A stretch of DNA of 43,029 nucleotides, from the NCBI GenBank assembly GCA_030019435.1, contig JASEEV010000002.1, forward strand, positions 1-43,029, written 5' to 3'. Below are positions 8,935 through 17,004 of this stretch, piece after piece. The stretch's first letter is position 1, and the number at the start of each line of letters is the position of its first letter. This DNA comes from Methanocellales archaeon (GTDB lineage: Archaea; Halobacteriota; UBA148). Both the position numbers and the translations under genes were made by a program. The notes under the pieces are model-generated. The model was not told the DNA's origin, searched no databases, and worked only from the letters and a program-made list of their open reading frames with translations.

Positions 8935-9177
8935 CTAATCTCCATATATCAGATCGTCGACTTTAGTTGCATCGGTTTCGATTCCGAAGTCCAGTGGCTT
9001 TTCCAGCAATTTCCAAGCAGGGTCCTCTTTCAAGGGTAGTTTTGCAGTATCTTCGCTCAATAACCAAGCCTTGACCGCACTCTCAAATGCTTGGGCTTGC
9101 GTCAGTCCTTTCCGTTTTGCCTCTGCCTTGAAACTTTTAATGCACTCATCGTTTGCATCTCTAATGTTGATACTCAT
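8935..9177 (-). CDS. VapB-type antitoxin
   Basis: About 80 residues. The N-terminal half (MSINIRDANDECIKSFKAEA) reads as a short beta strand plus helices of a ribbon-helix-helix DNA-binding domain. The acidic C-terminal tail (WKLLEKPLDFGIETD) would wrap the partner toxin. The ATG at 9177 is preferred over upstream in-frame codons because a TATA-like TTTTATTTT lies about 27 bp upstream, implying a leaderless, autoregulated transcript. It lies immediately before the PIN-domain toxin. Confidence 0.75.
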   Translation of the reverse strand: MSINIRDANDECIKSFKAEAKRKGLTQAQAFESAVKAWLLSEDTAKLPLKEDPAWKLLEKPLDFGIETDATKVDDLIYGD

Positions 9178-9291
9178 GTTACATACGTATCGTTTGTTAC
9201 AAAATAAAAGTTTCGGCTTGGAGAGAATGACGTAATACAAAGTTCTTAATTAGGTATATGATAAAAACTCAAATCTGGAAAAGGAGATTAC

Positions 9292-10905
9292 ATGCGAGAT
9301 ATACAAGCAGCATGCAGAGAATTAGTGGAGATGATATTGGCAGAGGATATCGTTTCTTCTGATGAACTAAACAACGCTAAGAAGGCAGTTGTGCGAAGGT
9401 ACAACTTGTCCAAGCTACCGAAGAACTCAGATATACTGGCTGTCGCCACGGATGATGAGCAAGACATCATCAGAAGATTGGTTCAGCTGAAACCAGTTCG
9501 GACGATTTCAGGCATAGCAGTCATAGCTGTGATGTCCTCGCCTCATAGATGTCCACACGGATTATGCATTCCATGCCCAGGGGGACCTACGTCACCATTT
9601 CGTTCTCCGCAAAGTTATACTGGATATGAGCCTGCTGCTTTACGAGCAACCCAGCAAGACTACGATCCATATCGTCAAGTGACGGTTCGGCTCAGGCAAT
9701 TGAAACAGATCGGGCATCCACTCGATAAAGCAGAGCTGATCGTCATGGGCGGCACGTTCACAGCTAGATCACTGTGCTATCAGGAGTGGTTTGTGCGACG
9801 ATGCTTAGAGGCGATGAATGACTTTGCAAATCAGAGAAATAAGTCAGTTCTGCTTGAACAGGCACAAAAAGCCAACGAGACCGCTAGGGTGAGAAACGTG
9901 GGAATCACGTTCGAGACACGTCCGGATTGGTCGAAAAAGGAGCACATCGATCGAATGCTAAAAATGGGTGGAACGAAGGTCGAATTAGGCGTTCAGAATA
10001 CATATGATTTTGTGTTGAGACGAATGCAAAGAGGGCACACAACTGAGGATGTCATCATGGCGAATGCCATGCTAAGAGACAGTGGACTCAAGGTGGGCTT
10101 TCATCTGATGCCTGGATTGCCAGGCTCCTCCTTTGACGGAGATCTCAAGATGTTCCGCCGTGTATTCACCGACTCTAGATTTAAACCAGACTACCTGAAG
10201 ATATATCCCACGCTGATCGTGCATGGAACACAATTGCATGAGATGTGGAAAAATGGCGAATATGAGCCACTGACGAATGAAGATGCAGTGGAGCTGATCG
10301 CCAAGGTGAAAGCATTTTTACCCAGATGGGTGAGACTACAGCGAATCCAACGAGATGTTCCAGCGCACTTGATCCTGGCAGGAGTGACCAAAAGCAATAT
10401 CCGGCAACTTGCAAGAGAGCGACTGAGGAAATCAGGCAAAAAATGCCATTGTATACGTTGCAGGGAGGTGGGACATGCACTGCTGAAGGGAACTGAGCCG
10501 GAGAACATAAAATTGTCGACCGAAAGATATGAAGTGTGCGGTGGCATTGAGCATTTCATATCCTTTGAGGATGTTGAAAAGGACATCCTAATAGGGTTCT
10601 TGAGGCTCAGATTTCCCAATAACCCTCACAGACCTGAGTTGAGCAATGCCGCACTTGTAAGAGAGCTGCACATATACGGTCCAATGGTTCCGATCGGCTC
10701 AAGAACAGACGGATGGCAGCACAGGGGATATGGAGAAGAGCTGCTGTGCACAGCAGAACATCTTGCTATGGAGAACGGATTTGACAAGATCGCCATTCTG
10801 AGTGGCGTTGGCGTGCGTGGATACTACCGCAAGCTTGGATATGAGCATGATGGCCCATACATGTCCAAATCATTCTCCCATAATTTGTACGATTATCCTG
10901 CGTGA
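9292..10905 (+). CDS. elp3: tRNA carboxymethyluridine synthase (archaeal Elp3)
   Basis: Archaeal Elp3 of 537 residues, a radical SAM plus GNAT enzyme that modifies the wobble uridine of tRNA toward cm5U. The cluster-binding motif is CPHGLCIPC (C87, C92, C95; CX4CX2C), followed by the GTFTARS and TFETRPDW segments. The acetyltransferase domain fills roughly residues 385-537 and ends with GYGEELLCTAEHLA and YYRKLGYEHDGPYM. Archaea use Elp3 alone without the other Elongator subunits. Start ATG 9292 has AAGGAG 6 nt upstream. The 3' end overlaps the convergent YjbQ gene by 36 nt. Confidence 0.96.
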   Translation: MRDIQAACRELVEMILAEDIVSSDELNNAKKAVVRRYNLSKLPKNSDILAVATDDEQDIIRRLVQLKPVRTISGIAVIAVMSSPHRCPHGLCIPCPGGPTSPFRSPQSYTGYEPAALRATQQDYDPYRQVTVRLRQLKQIGHPLDKAELIVMGGTFTARSLCYQEWFVRRCLEAMNDFANQRNKSVLLEQAQKANETARVRNVGITFETRPDWSKKEHIDRMLKMGGTKVELGVQNTYDFVLRRMQRGHTTEDVIMANAMLRDSGLKVGFHLMPGLPGSSFDGDLKMFRRVFTDSRFKPDYLKIYPTLIVHGTQLHEMWKNGEYEPLTNEDAVELIAKVKAFLPRWVRLQRIQRDVPAHLILAGVTKSNIRQLARERLRKSGKKCHCIRCREVGHALLKGTEPENIKLSTERYEVCGGIEHFISFEDVEKDILIGFLRLRFPNNPHRPELSNAALVRELHIYGPMVPIGSRTDGWQHRGYGEELLCTAEHLAMENGFDKIAILSGVGVRGYYRKLGYEHDGPYMSKSFSHNLYDYPA

Positions 10906-11289
10906 TCTAGGGCGGACATCTAAGTCTATGAAAACGATTTGTTGCCATGTGCCTGTTAGCAATTTTCTGTTTGAGAACGGAATGGTTACACTTGGTCCTA
11001 GTAGAGATGCCCTCACGTGAGAGTGCCCGTTGGCATCGCCCCACCTGAGATTGTGCTTGTATTCTATGCCTTGGGGCATCATTCGTTCCAGTGCATTGCT
11101 CAGATCTTCTAGGAGCCCAGGTTCATACTCTACCGTCGTTATGGCGCCAGTAGAACCAGGCACGAAGACGGTAACGATGCCATCATTCAGATGAGATTCT
11201 CTCAGCAATTCAGCAACCTTGTCAGTGAAATCGATGATGTCAACGTTCCCCCTTGTCTGAAGAGTTATTTCCCTTGTGACTACGGTCAT
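10870..11289 (-). CDS. YjbQ/UPF0047 family protein
   Basis: About 139 residues of the YjbQ (UPF0047) family, small beta-rich trimeric proteins with weak thiamine-phosphate synthase activity in some bacteria; the physiological role in archaea is unclear. Typical signatures are GIVTVFVPGSTGAITT, the conserved histidine region KHNLRWGDANGHSHVRA, and the C-terminal GTWQQIVFIDLD. Start ATG 11289 (MTVVTREITLQT) matches the family; in-frame codons upstream lie within the decayed methyltransferase. It converges on Elp3 with a 36-nt overlap. Confidence 0.9.
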   Translation of the reverse strand: MTVVTREITLQTRGNVDIIDFTDKVAELLRESHLNDGIVTVFVPGSTGAITTVEYEPGLLEDLSNALERMMPQGIEYKHNLRWGDANGHSHVRASLLGPSVTIPFSNRKLLTGTWQQIVFIDLDVRPRSRRIIVQIMGE

Positions 11290-11331
11290 TTTTATTCCCC
11301 TAATACATCTTTCCATCACGGAAATATCTTC

Positions 11332-11844
11332 TTAAAAGAAGTGCTTTTCGCTCATGATTTCATCGACCACGAAGCCAAGTGATTCCATTCTCGCTATGAC
11401 TTGCTCAATACCAGTCAGTGAAGATGCTAACAGCAATATTCGTCCCTCTTCGGTCAAATAATCACTCACTTGGTCTAAAAATCGGTTGATGATCGCCCGC
11501 TAGGTCCACCATCTCATGCAACGTCAACGCAACCATCGATCCTTTCCTCTTCAGAAGGCAAGTATGGTGGATTAAAGACGATTAAATCGAATTTTCCCTT
11601 GATTACTGATGACATCTATACCGTTCAATTTGGCACATTTCACGGCACGTGGGCTGATGTCAGTGGCAATGACTTGTGCCATATATTCAATTGAGACAAT
11701 TCCCGAACCAGTTCCGATCTCTAAAATACTATCTGATCTTTGCACCTCTCTCAAAACAGCTTCTACCATCAAGAACGAGTCCTCAGCGGGTTCATACACC
11801 CCAGACAGGATTATGATCTCTTTGTCTCTATATTGAATCTTCAT
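11332..11844 (-). pseudogene. HemK/PrmC-type class I methyltransferase, broken
   Basis: This is a relic of the archaeal HemK2/Mtq2-like N5-glutamine methyltransferase, which normally methylates release factor aRF1. The N terminus is intact from ATG 11844 (GAGGTG upstream, overlapping the ksgA end): VYEPAEDSF and the SAM motif LEIGTGSGIVS. At an A-run at 11592-11595 the frame shifts by one base. The catalytic stretch FDLIVFNPPYLP (NPPY at 11562-11573) is read only in the new frame. A TGA at 11514-11516 then replaces an expected Trp codon, and a second frame change near 11485-11498 is needed to reach the C-terminal part. Three lesions in about 510 bp suggest decay, although sequencing error is possible. 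Confidence 0.85.
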
Positions 11845-12598
11845 GGCGCACCTCATAGACCAGGTTGGATAAAGCAGCAAGTTCTTCTGGAGACAATTTT
11901 TCCGGTCGTTTGCACATCAGGTCTTGGGGCAATAGATCGACGAGCTTTTTAGCATCACTTAGATTCATCATGTGCGCTGCATTGATGATCGCGTTTTTCA
12001 TCTGCTTTCTTCGCTGTGTAAATATCGCCTTTACAAAGTCAAAGAAAAAATCCTTATCCAACACCTCTAAAGAGGGAGGTCGTGGGGCAAGTCTTACTAT
12101 AGCAGATCCCACCTCTGGCTGTGGATAAAGTGCCGTCCTAGGCACAATTTCTAGAATTTGAACGTCCGCAAAATACTGCGTTACGATGGATAAGCGACTA
12201 TAGTCTTTCATGCCAGCTGTTGCAACCATTCGTTTTGCGAATTCATGTTGATACATCAAGATTCCAAGCGTGAAATCGTGTTTGAGAAGCTTGAAGGTGA
12301 TGTCAGAGGAGATGGAATAAGGAAGATTTGACACGACTTTGTCAAACTTTGGAAATTCCACTCGTAGAGCATCGCCGTGGATGACCTTGACGTTCGAGAG
12401 CGAGAGATCGCTCAGCGTCTCTACCAGGCGATGATCCGATTCGATTGCAATTACCTTTGCAACGTGTTTTGCAAGACTCTTCGTCAGATTGCCAGTGCCA
12501 GCACCGATCTCGAGAACGGTCTCCGTATCATCTAGAGCAGCATATCTGACGATTCGATCGATTATCCTCTCATCGATCAAAAAGTGTTGATCTTTCAT
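11828..12598 (-). CDS. ksgA: 16S rRNA adenine dimethyltransferase
   Basis: KsgA/Dim1 (about 256 residues) dimethylates two adjacent adenines near the 3' end of 16S rRNA in late 30S assembly. The SAM-binding motif is VLEIGAGTGNLT and the catalytic motif is VSNLPYSIS. The C-terminal helical domain contains FTQRRKQMKNA. In-frame ATGs at 12601 and 12598 overlap the DUF655 stop codon, so translation is coupled. The conserved euryarchaeal order L21e, Rpo4, DUF655, KsgA, HemK is kept here, which supports the identity of the broken downstream gene. Confidence 0.96.
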   Translation of the reverse strand: MKDQHFLIDERIIDRIVRYAALDDTETVLEIGAGTGNLTKSLAKHVAKVIAIESDHRLVETLSDLSLSNVKVIHGDALRVEFPKFDKVVSNLPYSISSDITFKLLKHDFTLGILMYQHEFAKRMVATAGMKDYSRLSIVTQYFADVQILEIVPRTALYPQPEVGSAIVRLAPRPPSLEVLDKDFFFDFVKAIFTQRRKQMKNAIINAAHMMNLSDAKKLVDLLPQDLMCKRPEKLSPEELAALSNLVYEVRHEDSI

Positions 12599-13164
12599 CA
12601 TCTCACGAAAATTCGATATTTTGTATGCTCATCCTTTAACTCATCCTCAATTCTATTGACGATGAGCTTGTCTGGACGATGAAGACCTTGGACCCTATTT
12701 GTCAGATCCTCAAAGCTCTTAAAATCACCTTTCTTTCTTTCGGTAAGGATGGCCCACATCAATTTTTTCCCTATACCAGGCAGCAACTCCAGCTGATGCA
12801 ATCGTGTTGTCAACGGTTCTGCATCGTTAAAAAAAGCAACAAATCGAGCTTCATCGCGCTTAACTATCTCCCCAAGTACATAGGGAAGCTCGATCTGAGC
12901 GCCGTGCGTCAACTCGTCATATCTTAAGCGACGCTTAACATGATCGATTTCCTCCCTGTCTCCCTCACCTATGTAGACCCTTTTGTGAACCTCCGGCACT
13001 ATTCCCTCCTTCGGGATCGACTCTAGCAGCACAAAATGGTTCTCACCCACGCCATGGACTATGGGTTTTTTCTGATACACAGGCCTAGGATCATCTGGAT
13101 GTCCGTAGGGTAAATAGTCCAAAACCCACACATAATCTTCCTTCTCCTCCTCCTTCCGCATCAT
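12598..13164 (-). CDS. DUF655 family RNA/DNA-binding protein
   Basis: A 188-residue DUF655 protein, present across Euryarchaeota and nearly always next to rpoF and ksgA. The N-terminal two thirds read as an OB-like beta barrel (DYVWVLDYLPYG, HFVLLESIPKEG). The C terminus contains a helix-hairpin-helix motif (LELLPGIGKKLMWAIL) that usually contacts nucleic acid without sequence specificity. It starts 9 nt after rpoF and its stop overlaps the ksgA start. A role in ribosome or transcription-related RNA handling is inferred from context only. Confidence 0.9.
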   Translation of the reverse strand: MMRKEEEKEDYVWVLDYLPYGHPDDPRPVYQKKPIVHGVGENHFVLLESIPKEGIVPEVHKRVYIGEGDREEIDHVKRRLRYDELTHGAQIELPYVLGEIVKRDEARFVAFFNDAEPLTTRLHQLELLPGIGKKLMWAILTERKKGDFKSFEDLTNRVQGLHRPDKLIVNRIEDELKDEHTKYRIFVR

Positions 13165-13173
13165 TGATCCCCC

Positions 13174-13524
13174 TCAGGCGTGATTGCTAACAAGATCTAA
13201 TATCGTCTCTAGCTCTTTTTCCATAAGTGTATATCGTTCCTTTGCGTATATCGACCTAAGCTCATCTTTTGTCTTTGGCATTATGTCAGCAATTCTGATG
13301 GCTATTTCTGGTTTCATTTTCTCTAGTTTGAGGAGCTCTTCTACTAATGCCCTGGAGGACTTTGCACTGGTCTTTGCAAACTTATTCGCGTGCTCAATTG
13401 CCCGCCTTTGTTCATATCTCAGCTCTTTCCCCTCTTTTAGCCGTTTGTCCTGAATTTTATTGAGAGTCTTCTTTACCTCTGCAAGAGTCAATAGTTCCTC
13501 GCTTACAACTTCTTTTATGATCAT
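13174..13524 (-). CDS. rpoF: DNA-directed RNA polymerase subunit Rpo4 (F)
   Basis: Rpo4/RpoF, the archaeal counterpart of eukaryotic Rpb4. It pairs with Rpo7 to form the polymerase stalk that binds emerging RNA and factor TFE. The 116 residues are of standard length and mainly helical, with the family pattern LTLAEVKKTL near the N terminus and the HRDC-like region PEIAIRIADIMPKTKDELR. Start ATG 13524 has AGGTGA upstream. It lies 4 nt after rpl21e in the information-processing operon. Confidence 0.93.
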   Translation of the reverse strand: MIIKEVVSEELLTLAEVKKTLNKIQDKRLKEGKELRYEQRRAIEHANKFAKTSAKSSRALVEELLKLEKMKPEIAIRIADIMPKTKDELRSIYAKERYTLMEKELETILDLVSNHA

Positions 13525-13528
13525 GAGT

Positions 13529-13810
13529 TCACCTTTGGGGCTTGAGATGCTGTGGACAAACGATCAGCTCTTTGACCATATTTCCATCCTTCACTTCTAG
13601 TAGGTATGCTCTTCCTCGTTGCCCAATCACCTTAGCAGTTCTGCCGTGAAAGGAAGGATGAGGCATTCCTTTATGAACGCTCGGATCTATGGCGATATGA
13701 ACTCTTTGTCCTATTTTAAACTCTTGGATGGCTCTAGTTATGGGCGACAACCCCTTCTCCCTTACTCCTTTTTTAAGCTTATGCCTAGTTTTTCTTCTTT
13801 CGCCTGGCAT
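13529..13810 (-). CDS. rpl21e: 50S ribosomal protein L21e
   Basis: Archaeal/eukaryotic ribosomal protein L21e, 93 residues. It is strongly basic, with the N-terminal extension [16 protein letters not shown] and a core SH3-like barrel ([28 protein letters not shown]). It binds 23S rRNA in the large subunit. Start ATG 13810 follows GGGGTGA. Its 5' end overlaps the pus10 3' end by 26 nt, which suggests coupled translation. Confidence 0.96.
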   Translation of the reverse strand: MPGERRKTRHKLKKGVREKGLSPITRAIQEFKIGQRVHIAIDPSVHKGMPHPSFHGRTAKVIGQRGRAYLLEVKDGNMVKELIVCPQHLKPQR

Positions 13811-15092
13811 GTTTCACCCCAATGACGTCTAACTCCCTAACCTGTACCTCAGTTCCGAGCAGTTCGGAAAGGTTCGGCTTTGTTCTTCCTTCATCGCCGG
13901 AGATCAGTTCCTTGACGTACAACCCGGATTCACACCTGACGTGAATTGTCGCACCCTTTACATCCATATCTATGAGTTCGGCGGAGTGCACAGTTCTTGT
14001 TCTGACCTTATCAGCTCGCCGATGTGCTACCCTAAGGGGCGTTCTTTGTTTGATGTTAGTGCATAATTTATCCAGCGAAGCCTTTAGTTTTTCCTCTGAA
14101 ATTGTATCCTTAAATATGAGTCTAAGCCTATAAACTTTATCTGCATCAGCAATCTTGACCTCCTCTACCATGTCCTTTTCAACGAACCTCAGCTCTCTTA
14201 CTTCAACCTTGCTCTTCGCCAATCGGTTAATCTCCTTCTCTAGATCGATCAGGTCGAAATGTCGATGGAGGGGCTCTTTTACCTCTAACACGAACGGTCT
14301 TCCGGTTCCAAGCATGAGTGCGTCTATATCTTCGCGCCCAGCGCCATGAAATACGACGTCCGTTCCCCCGCTGCGTTCTATAACAGGATCTTTCATCAGT
14401 TCCTCCACTGACGTTGGGTACAGCTTTCCCGTATAGTTGCAGCGCTCACATCCATCGCCTTGGCACAGGGGACAAGGCCATCTCGTTTGCGGTATTCCCC
14501 TAATCAGTTTCTTGTATCGCCCATATATGAACACGGAGCTAACTTGCAATTCGACTTTACCCTCAGCCAGATCAAGCAGGACGATGATATCTGGTCGCTC
14601 AAAATTGACCTCTTTGCCGGTTTCCTCTTGAATCAACTTTCCGATCTCTCGATTCAATTCTGATTTGAGCGGCTCAGCATGTATTATGTTAGACGTTGCC
14701 CATAGTATCTCCTCGTTCTCAGCAAGCAGTCCTGACACCTTGGTGCCAACAAGGAATGTATCATATTGGTATTTTTTAAGCAACTTCAATGCCCGCTGAA
14801 CCCAAACATCCAAACTCTTGAAGAGATCGTTACAAAGCCAACACTTCTCGTCCGTTCCTTTAGCGTTCAAAATGGTTCTCGCCTGCTGTGAGCACGATGC
14901 AAGTTTTTGTAGAAGCGATGGATCGCCTTCCTTAAACTTTTGATATCCAAGCATCGCTAAGACGGTCTTTAACGCACTCCCTCTCTCCTTGTTCGTCAGT
15001 CCTGTGGATAACTTTGCGAACTGCCTCCCCAAGCAATGGTCGCATATTGGTCCCTCTTCCAGAACTCTAATTGCAGTATCAAGTAGGTTCAT
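13785..15092 (-). CDS. pus10: tRNA pseudouridine(54/55) synthase Pus10
   Basis: Pus10 (435 residues) makes pseudouridine at positions 54 and 55 in the T-loop of archaeal tRNAs. The N-terminal THUMP-like RNA-binding region carries zinc-type cysteines ([18 protein letters not shown]). A second cysteine pair set appears in [14 protein letters not shown]. The catalytic Asp lies in the [17 protein letters not shown] stretch, and the C-terminal [13 protein letters not shown] region matches the family. It starts 2 nt after the purA stop codon. Length and motifs are complete. Confidence 0.95.
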   Translation of the reverse strand: MNLLDTAIRVLEEGPICDHCLGRQFAKLSTGLTNKERGSALKTVLAMLGYQKFKEGDPSLLQKLASCSQQARTILNAKGTDEKCWLCNDLFKSLDVWVQRALKLLKKYQYDTFLVGTKVSGLLAENEEILWATSNIIHAEPLKSELNREIGKLIQEETGKEVNFERPDIIVLLDLAEGKVELQVSSVFIYGRYKKLIRGIPQTRWPCPLCQGDGCERCNYTGKLYPTSVEELMKDPVIERSGGTDVVFHGAGREDIDALMLGTGRPFVLEVKEPLHRHFDLIDLEKEINRLAKSKVEVRELRFVEKDMVEEVKIADADKVYRLRLIFKDTISEEKLKASLDKLCTNIKQRTPLRVAHRRADKVRTRTVHSAELIDMDVKGATIHVRCESGLYVKELISGDEGRTKPNLSELLGTEVQVRELDVIGVKHARRKKKN

Positions 15093-15094
15093 GA

Positions 15095-16099
15095 TTAGCC
15101 ACGTAAGTCAATGGTTTGGGATATCTTAGGGCCAGTTGAGAGTATCGTGATTGGTACCCTGACATCTTGCTCTGCATTACGCACGAACTCCTTTACGGTA
15201 TCGCTAAGATCATCGTAGTCTGTAATGCCATAGCATGATGGATCGAGTTTATCTAAACCTGTTAGCGCAACTTGCGTCGCCCCATTGATCATAGCTGAAT
15301 ATTTTGCCATAGGGCCATCCCACTTACCTATGCGTCTTCTTCTGCCAGTCACAGTCCCATATTCTGCAATTCCCAGACGTTTGACGTCCTCTGAGCTCAT
15401 CTCAGTTGGAAAAGGTCCTGCACCAACCCGTGTGGGAAATGCCTTAAAAACGATTATCACATCATCTACCCGAGTGGGGCCTATGCCGATATCAGCTGCG
15501 ATCTGGGATGCCGTTGTGTCCTTTGATGTTACATAGGGATATGTACCATAGAATAGCGATATTCCGAATCCCTGCGTTCCTTCTATGATTACCGTTTGAC
15601 CGGCATCAAGTGCCTCGTTGATCTCGAGTGGAACATCCGTAATGTAAGCGCTCAACTCCTCGACGTCTTTCGCTTGTCGTGCGCACCTCATCACCCTGTC
15701 TTTGTTAGCAGGCCCACAGCCCGTTCCAGTCGTCCCTATCTTGTCTGCCAACCGTTTATTTTGTCTATCTTCGAGAATGTGTTTTTCTTCAATGATGATA
15801 CATCTAGGATCGATGCCGATTCTACCTTTGACGCCTAATTCGTTTATTTCACGCTCCAGGACATGTGGGTCGATCAAAACACCCGCTCCGATTAGAAGTC
15901 GCGCATCCTTGTAGATAAAGCCGGATGGGATCATCCTGACACCGTGCTTTTGCTTGCCTTTTTCGACGGTATGCCCAGCATTGGGACCGACACCACCTCT
16001 TGCTATTATAGATGGTTTATCTTTTAGGGCGAGATGCGCCACAATCTTTCCTTTTCCTTCGTCACCAAAAAATCCGCCGACTATGATCGTAGACCCCAT
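15095..16099 (-). CDS. purA: adenylosuccinate synthetase
   Basis: PurA (about 334 residues) converts IMP and aspartate to adenylosuccinate using GTP, the first committed step to AMP. The phosphate-binding loop is FFGDEGKGK near the N terminus. Other motifs are [22 protein letters not shown] and [13 protein letters not shown]. It is the short archaeal form, lacking insertions present in the roughly 430-residue bacterial enzyme. Three consecutive ATGs (16105, 16102, 16099) follow AGGAG. The third gives the best spacing and the family N terminus MGSTIIVGG. It is divergent from alba. Confidence 0.94.
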   Translation of the reverse strand: MGSTIIVGGFFGDEGKGKIVAHLALKDKPSIIARGGVGPNAGHTVEKGKQKHGVRMIPSGFIYKDARLLIGAGVLIDPHVLEREINELGVKGRIGIDPRCIIIEEKHILEDRQNKRLADKIGTTGTGCGPANKDRVMRCARQAKDVEELSAYITDVPLEINEALDAGQTVIIEGTQGFGISLFYGTYPYVTSKDTTASQIAADIGIGPTRVDDVIIVFKAFPTRVGAGPFPTEMSSEDVKRLGIAEYGTVTGRRRRIGKWDGPMAKYSAMINGATQVALTGLDKLDPSCYGITDYDDLSDTVKEFVRNAEQDVRVPITILSTGPKISQTIDLRG

Positions 16100-16219
16100 C
16101 ATCATGTCTCCTTTATATAGCACCAACATCTTTAAGACCCCCTACTACATCAAGTTTTTCTTAGTCCGAAGGAAAACATTAATAAGGGGGACATTAATTA
16201 GTAACCGAGGAGGTCAAAG

Positions 16220-16513
16220 ATGCCAGAAACAAAGAAATCAGAAGATAACGTGATATATGTCGGAAACAAACCGGTAATGAACTACGTATTGGCAGCGGTT
16301 ACGCAGTTTAACGATGGGGCAAATGAAGTCGCCATCAAGGCCAGAGGCAGGGCCATAAGCAGAGCAGTGGATACCGCTGAGGTAGTAAGAAATCGATTTA
16401 TGCCAGACACACAAGTAAAGGATATCAAAATCGGGACTGAGAAGTTAGAGGGAGAAAAAGGCGAAAGTATCAACGTTTCCTCTATCGAAATCTTCCTAAA
16501 TCGACCCTCCTAG
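16220..16513 (+). CDS. albA: chromatin protein Alba
   Basis: Alba (97 residues) is an abundant small archaeal nucleoid protein that coats DNA and also binds RNA as a dimer. The core motif [20 protein letters not shown] carries the DNA-contacting region and the conserved [15 protein letters not shown] strand. The Lys that is acetylated in other species corresponds to the basic residue near VGNKPV. A strong GAGGAGGT precedes ATG 16220. It is divergent from purA with about 90 bp between them that must hold both promoters. A T-run at 16519-16524 just after the gene could terminate transcription. Confidence 0.96.
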   Translation: MPETKKSEDNVIYVGNKPVMNYVLAAVTQFNDGANEVAIKARGRAISRAVDTAEVVRNRFMPDTQVKDIKIGTEKLEGEKGESINVSSIEIFLNRPS

Positions 16514-16617
16514 CAGGCTTTTTTAACCGAGCCGAGAGGGACCTGCAACCGACCTCTACTGAGGTCTAGTACGCTGAGGGCACAGAAGGAACCAAAAGTT
16601 AAGCCGTACGGTGCCCA

Positions 16618-16926
16618 CGGGCCGAAAGGGATTTGAACCCTTGACCGACGGGTACCTCTCCAAAGAGAAACTACGTTTCTCCCTTGACCCTCTTCCTTTG
16701 GGTTTCGAAAAACCACAGATCTCCGTTTGGGATAAAACCCCTTTTTTAAAGGGGTTTGTTTTAAAGGGTTTAGATCGAAGATCTGTGAGTGTTCGCATTC
16801 CCTTCGGGGAATGGAACAGCTCGCATTTCCTTCGGAAATGGAGCAGGATACAGTCCTTCGCTTCGCATCCTGAATTCGCCCCTTTGGTTAAGAGCCCGTT
16901 GCTCTACCTGACTGAGCTACCGGCCC
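16618..16926 (-). tRNA. tRNA-Lys(CUU) with a 235-nt intron
   Basis: The 5' exon is 16889-16926 and the 3' exon 16618-16653, giving a 74-nt tRNA. The acceptor stem GGGCCGG pairs with TCGGCCC, the D stem is GCTC/GAGC, the anticodon stem ACGGG/CCCGT, and the T-arm is AAGGG-TTCAAAT-CCCTT. The anticodon loop CUCUUAA gives anticodon CUU. The intron is at the canonical 37/38 site. A standard bulge-helix-bulge can be drawn: exon CUCU pairs with intron AGAG, the bulges are UA|A and GU|A, and the outer intron helix is CCAAAG/CUUUGG. CCA is not encoded. A TATA box lies 26 bp upstream. Confidence 0.95.
16654..16888 (-). other. large structured intron of tRNA-Lys
   Basis: A 235-nt archaeal tRNA intron, far longer than the usual 15-100 nt. 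It folds by eye into a chain of hairpins: CAGGAT/ATCCTG (16844-16872), then two abutting hairpins of the same design at 16819-16844 and 16790-16818 (stems ATTTCC/GGAAAT and ATTCCC/GGGAAT, each with a C versus GC internal loop). A long outer stem pairs 16714-16722 with 16779-16787 and encloses AAACCCC/GGGGTTT. Finally AGAAAC/GTTTCT lies at 16666-16680. No homing endonuclease frame is present. The last part, 16660-16699, is shared with the tRNA-Leu intron. Confidence 0.85.
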
Positions 16927-16948
16927 TGAGACATACTTATGATCATCG

Positions 16949-16958
16949 TATTTAAATA
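16949..16958. promoter_or_regulatory. bidirectional TATA element for tRNA-Lys and the TrkA-N/DHH gene
   Basis: The near-palindromic TATTTAAATA works on both strands. On the minus strand its centre is 26 bp from the tRNA-Lys 5' end. On the plus strand it predicts a start site near 16980, about 25 nt before ATG 17005. Confidence 0.6.
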
Positions 16959-17004
16959 TTGACCGAAAGACGGATAAGTCCATCGGATATTAGCATTCAT
17001 TAAC

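Noticed and set aside
16654-16888. tRNA-Lys intron as a C/D box guide RNA
   Set aside because: I could not find convincing C (RTGATGA) and D (CTGA) boxes at proper spacing.
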